From Calditrichota bacterium (GTDB taxonomy: Bacteria; Zhuqueibacterota; Zhuqueibacteria; Zhuqueibacterales; Geothermadaptataceae), in assembly GCA_008501545.1 (NCBI GenBank), contig QQUM01000451.1:1-12695 (forward strand): DNA of 12,695 nucleotides, given 5' to 3'. Position numbers and translations under genes: made by a program. The notes under the pieces are model-generated. The model did no database searches and was not told the DNA's origin. It saw only the letters and a list, made by a program, of their open reading frames with translations. Shown here in pieces: positions 1-5,459 of this stretch (positions are counted from its first letter, which is position 1; the number at the start of each line of letters is the position of its first letter).

Positions 1-660
1 CTGACTATAATGTGGTCCGGCATTGCTACTGGTTACAGAGACGGAATCAGGTCCATCGGCCGGTGTTGTATCGTATGCTGTAAAGTCGCGACGTGGTTGA
101 TGGCACTGTAAACACAAGTTTGTATTATTGGCGTCCCCAAAAGAAATATCTACGCCTGTCAAAGTCTCAGGAGGATCTGTAACAAGTACGCCATAGGAGA
201 AATTGCCAACATTATCATCATCATGAAGAGTGTGGCAGGACTTACAATTCAAACCTGTAACTGTTTCCATCGACATATCAGACCCTGTTTCGACAAAGGC
301 CCTGAAATTTTCATGAGAATGGCAGCGCCCGCAGCCTGCTCTTCCACCACGGCTCAAAGAGTTGGCCATTGTTGCATGGTCATGCTGATCCAATTCAGCG
401 CGTTTTTCAATTATTACATCGTCATTGTGACATCCAGTACAAGCAGACGAAGTCATATCGATACCATCAGCACCGTCAGCACCGTCAACACCGTCAATGC
501 CATTCGTGCCTGCCGGACCTTGTTGACCTTGTGGACCTTCTGGACCTTCCGGACCTTGTGGACCTTCTGGCCCCTCGCAGCTACTTAATCCCATAACCAA
601 CAAAACCGATAGAGCAACCAACCAACTCAGTAGTAAGTTTTTCCTCGTACAATTTCTCAT
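1..660 (-). CDS. Collagen-stalked multiheme c-type cytochrome lipoprotein (partial, C-terminus outside window)
   Basis: The reverse strand is open from an ATG at 660 to the left edge, giving 220 residues and no stop. A GAGGTG ribosome binding site lies six bases upstream (667-672), which fixes the start. Residues 1-27 form a lipoprotein signal ending in the lipobox LSSC, so Cys28 should be lipidated. Thirteen uninterrupted Gly-X-Y triplets follow (residues 30-68), first Gly-Pro rich, then Gly-x-Asp rich, as in bacterial collagen-like proteins. After this come four haem c sites: CTGCH (74-78), CGRCH (110-114), CKSCH (139-143) and CLQCH (183-187). A His-containing NAGPHYS stretch lies near the edge. 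Such a protein would be anchored by its lipid, most likely in the outer membrane, with the stalk holding the haem domain away from it. An electron-carrier role is inferred. Divergent from the porin-cytochrome genes. The haem and lipid motifs are certain; total haem number and surface location are unknown. Confidence 0.9.
   Translation of the reverse strand, partial: MRNCTRKNLLLSWLVALSVLLVMGLSSCEGPEGPQGPEGPEGPQGQQGPAGTNGIDGVDGADGADGIDMTSSACTGCHNDDVIIEKRAELDQHDHATMANSLSRGGRAGCGRCHSHENFRAFVETGSDMSMETVTGLNCKSCHTLHDDDNVGNFSYGVLVTDPPETLTGVDISFGDANNTNLCLQCHQPRRDFTAYDTTPADGPDSVSVTSSNAGPHYSQ
463..568 (-). repeat. In-frame 9-base tandem repeats encoding the Gly-X-Y stalk
   Basis: Two blocks of 9-base units lie inside the minus-strand cytochrome gene. 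On the plus strand, 515-568 holds six near-identical copies of the type GGACCTTCT (one begins with T). Positions 463-498 hold four copies of the type ACCGTCAGC. Each unit encodes three residues of the collagen-like segment, so copy-number changes would keep the frame and alter stalk length. Confidence 0.8.
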
Positions 661-732
661 AACACGCACCTCGTTTTGTTAAACAGTTAATCATCTTACT
701 GTTCACCCAAATATTATGATACTTGAGCCATC

Positions 733-756
733 CTTTTGTGAATAATTTCACAAAAG
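733..756 (-). promoter_or_regulatory. Putative CRP/FNR-family operator upstream of the collagen-stalked cytochrome
   Basis: Two perfect 10-base arms (733-742 and 747-756) flank TAAT. The core reads TGTGA-N6-TCACA (737-752), an exact match to the half-sites of the E. coli CRP consensus. The dyad centre is about 85 bases upstream of the start codon at 660. On the minus strand a CATAAT (713-718) or overlapping TAATAT could be a -10 element 18 to 20 bases downstream of the dyad, close to activator spacing. The regulator and its signal are unknown. The same dyad could form a 10-bp RNA hairpin with a 4-base loop if transcribed. Confidence 0.5.
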
Positions 757-1195
757 AAGATATTATTATTTTCAATTATGGTCAACAATTATTTTGTCTA
801 ATACTGTATATTTGAAACAATAATTTAAGACTTCCATGCAAAGCTGTGCCAATTTTAAAACCCAATTCAAGATTTGCTTCAATATAATTTCTTCAAATAT
901 ATGGCAGTGACCGTGGATTTTGAACTTAAAATCCTTCAGATTGTAACAACCTGGAAGTTTTTTTTGCAGTCAATCATCGGCATTTATTGCTCAAATTTAA
1001 ACTTACACACACAAAGCGTACGCACATTGCCTACGGAAAATATTATTATAAAAATTAATTGTAACTCATGTAACGATATTGGTAGAAGAACCATTTTTAC
1101 TCATTTTTTTAAAATTAAGTGCATAAAAAATTGACTTCAACAACTATCACAGCGGTAGTATTAAATAAGTGTCTGGAAGAAAACTCAGCTCTTGT

Positions 1196-1304
1196 GTCAT
1201 TCTCGCAATACTGTTTGCGGGATTCCATTACGGTTTAAGCCCAACAGATGATGGATTCCGTGCAAGCTTGTCCCCAAAGACATTCGTTGGGAAAGTTGAA
1301 TGAC
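1196..1304. repeat. Degenerate inverted repeat, possible decayed MITE-like element
   Basis: Outer arms GTCATTC (1196-1202) and GAATGAC (1298-1304) are perfect complements. Inner segments GGATTCCAT (1220-1228) and ATGGATTCC (1251-1259) are complementary except for one position. Another GTCATTC lies just outside, at 1319-1325. The pattern suggests the remains of a palindromic intergenic element of about 110 bases, but the middle of the arms no longer pairs well. There is no coding capacity. Confidence 0.35.
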
Positions 1305-1358
1305 GAAAACCGCGTATTGTCATTCAGACACTGCATACCATTGTGCTACCGTTTTTTG

Positions 1359-1410
1359 TAAATTTTATTAATAGTTCATTCGAAAGTAGTAGCATTTTTA
1401 ATAAAATTTA
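1359..1410. repeat. Perfect 13-base AT-rich inverted repeat
   Basis: TAAATTTTATTAA at 1359-1371 is exactly complementary to 1398-1410, across a 26-base spacer. It lies about 105 bases upstream of the porin gene start. It could be a protein-binding dyad or a hairpin in the leader. No T-tract follows, so a terminator is not supported, and such an AT-only repeat could occur by chance in this composition. Confidence 0.45.
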
Positions 1411-1515
1411 TGTAAATAAAATTTCGTCCATCTAAAGTTACTGGTATATTCAATTCACAATTACAACTAAATCAAATATTTTAATGGAGTACTTAACTTT
1501 ACGGGTGATTTAGCT

Positions 1516-2805
1516 ATGTATTCTCGAATCATGAAGTTCTTCCTTGTTTTCCTCGTCCTGTTTATCGCAACAGCGTCAGCACAGACTTTTTCCGGCAGGG
1601 TGACGAGTTCTTTTTATGCCTATGAACGAGCGGATTCCATCGATAACACTTCGACACACGCAAGGGGTTATCAGGGTTTCCAGTTCGATTACCGCACAAA
1701 GAATATTCTCCTGCGAACCTTTGGTCAAGTGAATTCCGATTTTAATACAACACTGGATGGCGACGGTGTTCTTCGCATGTACAGCTTGTATCTGCAGTGG
1801 CGAAACTTCGCGAATCGTGTCGATTTAAAGCTGGGACGGCAGCCGGTTTTTGGCGGAATAAGCAGCGGGACCTTTGATGGGGCTTCCGTGCAGTTGAAAG
1901 CCGCAAAATGGCTGCGATTCAAGGCTTTTGGAGGTGGTCTCTTGCCTGCCACCCAAGAAATGAAACTCATCGACGACCTTGACAAGAATTTTCTCATGGG
2001 TGGCCAAATTTCGTACATCCCGAACAATGATTTAATCATCAATGCCAGCTATAATTTAAAAAGGCAAAATCGACTGGGTTATAACACACGCCGCTCAGAT
2101 GAATACGGCAATGTTTATACAGCCTTCATTGAACCTCGAGAACAAGAGTACCAGCTTGTTTCACTCGATGGATACTGGAGTGCAAAAAAAAATCTCACTG
2201 TTTTCACGCGTCATGATTTCGATCTAAATCACGATCAATTAACACGCTCTGAATTCAATGTAAATGCTGCCGTAAATGAGAAAATATCACTGACAGGGAC
2301 CTATTTATTCCGCTCTCCACTTCTCCCCGCAAACTCTATTTTTTCAGTATTTAATATCGCCACCAATAGCGAGGTAGAAGGCGGCATAAACTACCGTATG
2401 AATCAAAAACTGAGTTTTTATGTCAATTCAGCGGCCATAATGTATGATGCAGATAATTCACTACGTACTACGCTCGGTGTTACACGGGGAAACAACAGTG
2501 TTCAATACTTCTTACGTCGCGGCTACGCCGGAATTATGGACGGCTTCAACTTGTCGAGCTGGTATCCGATGTTGGGTGGCAAATTATTGCCAAATCTCAT
2601 GATATCCTGGGCAAAATACAAAATTGATGAAGACGTTGAAGATAGCATAAATCTCTTTTCCGGTAGCTTAGGTGTTACTTACAAGCCCGTGCGTTCCATA
2701 AGCGTCAGTTCCCAGGTATTTTTATTGAGCAATAAATTCTATGAAAAGGATTATCGATTTATCATGCGACTGCAATACTGGTTTTTTATGCGGGGGAATA
2801 AATGA
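1516..2805 (+). CDS. Outer-membrane beta-barrel (porin-like), putative porin partner of the downstream cytochromes
   Basis: The 429-residue product begins with a Sec signal peptide: a hydrophobic stretch to residue 20 and an A-S-A cleavage motif before Gln23. A GGTGA sequence at suitable spacing supports the ATG at 1516; Met6 is an alternative start. The mature part has alternating polar/hydrophobic segments rich in Tyr, Phe, Asn and Arg with turn-like gaps, and it ends in an aromatic-rich strand (YWFF near the C-terminus), as expected for an outer-membrane barrel. No enzymatic motif is seen. The next gene, a 14-haem cytochrome, overlaps its stop by four bases, so translation is probably coupled. 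By analogy with MtrCAB and Geobacter porin-cytochrome operons I infer that it could sheath a cytochrome. It is clearly smaller than MtrB (26 strands), and a generic porin remains possible. Confidence 0.75.
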   Translation: MYSRIMKFFLVFLVLFIATASAQTFSGRVTSSFYAYERADSIDNTSTHARGYQGFQFDYRTKNILLRTFGQVNSDFNTTLDGDGVLRMYSLYLQWRNFANRVDLKLGRQPVFGGISSGTFDGASVQLKAAKWLRFKAFGGGLLPATQEMKLIDDLDKNFLMGGQISYIPNNDLIINASYNLKRQNRLGYNTRRSDEYGNVYTAFIEPREQEYQLVSLDGYWSAKKNLTVFTRHDFDLNHDQLTRSEFNVNAAVNEKISLTGTYLFRSPLLPANSIFSVFNIATNSEVEGGINYRMNQKLSFYVNSAAIMYDADNSLRTTLGVTRGNNSVQYFLRRGYAGIMDGFNLSSWYPMLGGKLLPNLMISWAKYKIDEDVEDSINLFSGSLGVTYKPVRSISVSSQVFLLSNKFYEKDYRFIMRLQYWFFMRGNK

Positions 2806-3998
2806 TGAAAACTAAAAAATATATCCCGATTGTTTTAGCATTCTTTCTATTCCCGATCGTTGGCTGGCAAATGTTTACTCCATCTCAGTATTGGAACGAA
2901 CCAATAGATCAATGGAAAACGATAAATTTCTCCCACAAATATCACATCGAAGAAGAAGAGGCAGAATGCACCGATTGCCATGTGAATGCTGAAGAAAGTG
3001 CAACATCTTCCGATTTCCTGCTGCCAACGATGGAAACATGCGGTGATTGTCATGATATCGAAGATGAAGACGAGTGCAGTACATGCCATGGTGACAATAA
3101 AAATCGCCAGCACTTTGCACAAGCGCCACGCGAATTGGTGTTCAACCACAGCAATCATATCGCATCCGATGTTGAATGTACGACGTGTCACGTCGGTATC
3201 GAAGAAGCGGAAGAACCCTCGAATGACCACATGCCGACGATGGCATCGTGTCAATCATGCCATGACGGTTTCGCACAAAACAACACGTGCGAGGCTTGTC
3301 ATTCACAACTCGAAATTCTCGTGCCTGGCAACCACTTGCAACCTGATTGGCAAAGACAACATAAAAGATTTGTCATTGCAGGGCAGCATGAAAATGATTG
3401 CCAATCCTGCCATAGCGATAACTCTTGTCAGGAATGCCACAGTGCAGCACAAATCGTTACAACCAGTGAACCTATCCAACGACCGTTAATGGAATCCCGT
3501 CCGATGCAATTTAGCCGGACTTTGCTCACAAGTCAAAAAGTCCATGATCCAAACTATGTTTTCTGGCATGCGCTCGACCACAAGGCGAAAACTATGGATT
3601 GCATGACGTGCCATAATCAGCAGACTTTTTGCAATGATTGCCACTCACAGGATCAGGATGCCGGTTTTACCTCACCAATGCCAGTCGGCCACTCACAACC
3701 GGAATTTATAAAAATAGGTGTTGGCAGTGGCGGCGGAACCCACGCTGAACAGGCAAAAAGAGATATCGAATCTTGCGTCTCTTGCCACGATCTTGAAGGA
3801 AATGATCCCGCCTGTCTGCTTTGCCACATGGACCGCACACCGGGTATTGGTAACGATCCTAAAACACATACAGCTCGTTTTATGCACAACGATAAAGGAA
3901 ATTTTCACGATAATCCGGACGCATCCTGTTTCAATTGTCACGTTGATACTGGAGCTGCAGGTGTCGGGTTTTGCGGATATTGTCATGGAGTAAATTAA
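2802..3998 (+). CDS. Tetradecahaem c-type cytochrome, cytochrome c3/c7-like
   Basis: The 398-residue protein has fourteen CxxCH haem sites, beginning at Cys56, 80, 92, 126, 150, 163, 200, 209, 267, 277, 325, 338, 376 and 391. Several are preceded by an F-x-H-x-x-H pattern (FSHKYH at 43-48, FNHSNH at 114-119) that could supply distal His ligands, as in class III cytochromes. A hydrophobic segment (about 8-25) directs export, but no clear AxA site or lipobox follows, so it may stay as a membrane anchor. Acidic clusters lie near the first haems (50-55 and 85-91). The ATG at 2802 overlaps the porin stop as ATGA; a second ATG at 2805 is equally usable. Known families with this composition carry electrons through the periplasm or across the outer membrane; the exact site here is inferred. 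No catalytic motif of nitrite or hydroxylamine enzymes was recognised. Confidence 0.9.
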   Translation: MMKTKKYIPIVLAFFLFPIVGWQMFTPSQYWNEPIDQWKTINFSHKYHIEEEEAECTDCHVNAEESATSSDFLLPTMETCGDCHDIEDEDECSTCHGDNKNRQHFAQAPRELVFNHSNHIASDVECTTCHVGIEEAEEPSNDHMPTMASCQSCHDGFAQNNTCEACHSQLEILVPGNHLQPDWQRQHKRFVIAGQHENDCQSCHSDNSCQECHSAAQIVTTSEPIQRPLMESRPMQFSRTLLTSQKVHDPNYVFWHALDHKAKTMDCMTCHNQQTFCNDCHSQDQDAGFTSPMPVGHSQPEFIKIGVGSGGGTHAEQAKRDIESCVSCHDLEGNDPACLLCHMDRTPGIGNDPKTHTARFMHNDKGNFHDNPDASCFNCHVDTGAAGVGFCGYCHGVN

Positions 3999-3999
3999 T

Positions 4000-4851
4000 A
4001 TGCTGATAAATAACAAAATTATTCTGGTTCTATCCTTTGCATTTCTCCTTGTTTATGCGTGTACAGATCAGAAAGATATTCCTGTAGGCCCGAACACCGT
4101 CGACGTTCATGCGGTCGGCTGGGCGGATAAAACATCTGACAACTTTCACGGAGATGATATCGCAGCAGCAAATTATGACATGCAGTCCTGTCAGCAATGC
4201 CATGGAGCCAATTATGCTGGTGGTTTGGTTGAATCAAGTTGTTTAACGTGCCACACACAACAGAATGGCCCGGAGGCTTGCAATACATGTCACGGTACAT
4301 TTGCAGCATCAGCGAGTGATATTACAAACAGTGCACCGGAATCCGGAGCACATGATCTCCATTTGGAATACTTTGGTGATCCCGTAGTATCCTGCGCAGG
4401 TTGCCACGCGATCCCGGAAACTCTCAATGCCGTTGGTCATATTGACACGGCCACGGGAGCAGAAGTCATCATAACGGATACGCTTGCTACCTTAACGACT
4501 GACGCAGGTCAGCTGATTTTGCAACCAGCCTACAATCAAACAACAAACTCCTGCCAAAATATATATTGCCATGGTGGATGGAAGCTTCCAAAATCTGGTT
4601 CAGAATTGAGTTCCTTCTACACAACCGACTACATGGAAGGGAATTTTGCATCGCCCGTCTGGAACGATGCAGGAACGGCTACTTGTGGTTCTTGCCACGG
4701 TCTTCCCCCAAAAGGTCATCGCGAAGTCGAACCGACAAGCTGTGGAACTTGTCACAATGGTGTTGTTGACGCTGAAGGGAAAATAATCGATGCGACGAAA
4801 CACATTAACGGGAAAGTAAATGTTTTCGGAAACGAATATGATATGTTTTAG
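4000..4851 (+). CDS. Multiheme cytochrome lipoprotein with CX4CH/CxxCH (Geobacter-type) domain
   Basis: The 283-residue product starts one base after the preceding stop; GGAG inside the end of the upstream gene can serve as ribosome binding site. Residues 1-20 are a signal peptide ending LVYA, followed by Cys21, an acceptable lipobox. Six CxxCH sites start at Cys64, 81, 94, 132, 229 and 248. A seventh site, CQNIYCH (185-191), has four residues between the cysteines. The arrangement CX4CHG, then W, then CGSCHG with PP and GH matches the GSu_C4xC__C2xCH domain known from Geobacter extracellular cytochromes. The protein is therefore probably an outer-membrane-anchored electron carrier and the most exposed member of this three-gene set. 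Whether the CX4CH site binds haem cannot be seen from the sequence. A terminator follows 25 bases after the stop. Confidence 0.88.
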   Translation: MLINNKIILVLSFAFLLVYACTDQKDIPVGPNTVDVHAVGWADKTSDNFHGDDIAAANYDMQSCQQCHGANYAGGLVESSCLTCHTQQNGPEACNTCHGTFAASASDITNSAPESGAHDLHLEYFGDPVVSCAGCHAIPETLNAVGHIDTATGAEVIITDTLATLTTDAGQLILQPAYNQTTNSCQNIYCHGGWKLPKSGSELSSFYTTDYMEGNFASPVWNDAGTATCGSCHGLPPKGHREVEPTSCGTCHNGVVDAEGKIIDATKHINGKVNVFGNEYDMF

Positions 4852-5459
4852 GTTTTAAATTTCAATAACTTATTCAAGGGTTGAGATGGCTTTATTTGTG
4901 TCGTTTCAACCCTTTTTTATTGGCACGTATTGAATCAACCAGGCAGGTTGTGCATAAAATTATACGTACCGTAAGTATTATTTATCTACAATTCTGTTAG
5001 TCTTCATTTTCCCTTAATACTATTTTATTATCTTTTCACCCGTTGAGAGACGGGCTTGATTTTCAACATGCAACTGGATACGGTTCCATTATAAATTGCC
5101 GTCAATGAGCCATTTAAAAAACCATAATCTGTTTTTTGACAATTTCAGATGCTTCGAAAGGGGAAATATAAGCAGAAAATTGTGTACATTTCTAAACATT
5201 ATAAGTTCAAAAATATCAAGGTAATCTTATTTTTTGTTTAAGAATTCGCAATATATGGGTGTTTTTTCCCTTGCTTTTTTTGGGGAATCAAAGTAATTTC
5301 AGCAACAATTCACCAAACTCGTCATGCTGCTCAATGATATGGCGACGAATCGGTTTGCTGTCAAAAATACTACGAGGAAAAAGCAAACTTTTATTTGAGG
5401 CTGTTGGAGATGCCTCGCAATTAACAGAATTTTCCAAAACCATGAGAGGAGAGTATTGG
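4852..5459. other. Intergenic and leader region before the TonB-dependent receptor
   Basis: Apart from the terminator at 4876-4918, no gene is credible in these 608 bases. Small dyads are present: ACGTAT/ATACGT (4925-4930 and 4962-4967) enclosing CAACC/GGTTG, and CCCGT/ACGGG (5039-5043 and 5050-5054). A TTGACA at 5136-5141 has no convincing -10 element at 16 to 18 bases. The receptor frame is open upstream to 5259, but that stretch lacks an export signal and a ribosome binding site, so I read it as untranslated leader. No cobalamin B12 box or other riboswitch hallmark was recognised. Confidence 0.5.
4876..4918 (+). terminator. Rho-independent terminator of the porin-cytochrome operon
   Basis: AAGGGTTGA (4876-4884) pairs perfectly with TCAACCCTT (4906-4914), and the T-tract runs 4913-4918. 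It begins 25 bases after the last cytochrome stop codon and closes the three-gene unit. Confidence 0.85.

Larger units (their letters stand above)
661..1515. other. Divergent intergenic region, no credible gene
   Basis: These 855 AT-rich bases separate the minus-strand cytochrome from the plus-strand porin gene and must hold both promoters. What can be seen is a CRP-type dyad at 733-756, an imperfect inverted repeat at 1196-1304 and a perfect AT-rich inverted repeat at 1359-1410. An 86-codon open frame at 874-1134 has no ribosome binding site and a low-complexity composition rich in Ile, Phe, Asn and Lys, so I do not call it a gene. I found no tRNA or recognisable riboswitch. Confidence 0.6.

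Noticed and set aside
463..577. Short regular repeats resembling a CRISPR or microsatellite
   Set aside because: The 9-base units are in frame and encode Gly-X-Y triplets of a lipoprotein cytochrome on the minus strand; there are no spacers.
223..596. Plus-strand open frames across the left end
   Set aside because: They are the complement of the minus-strand cytochrome gene, and their repetitive translation comes from the antisense of the collagen-like repeats.
874..1134. 86-codon plus-strand open frame in the divergent intergenic region
   Set aside because: No ribosome binding site, AT-driven composition and no recognisable motif; most likely chance.
5136..5172. TTGACA followed by TATA-like bases as a sigma-70 promoter
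   Set aside because: The distance to the nearest TATA-like hexamer is well outside 16 to 18 bases, so the match is not convincing.
5259..5459. Upstream extension of the receptor frame to an ATG at 5259
   Set aside because: The start at 5460 has a strong ribosome binding site and is followed at once by a proper signal peptide; the extension would bury that signal peptide.
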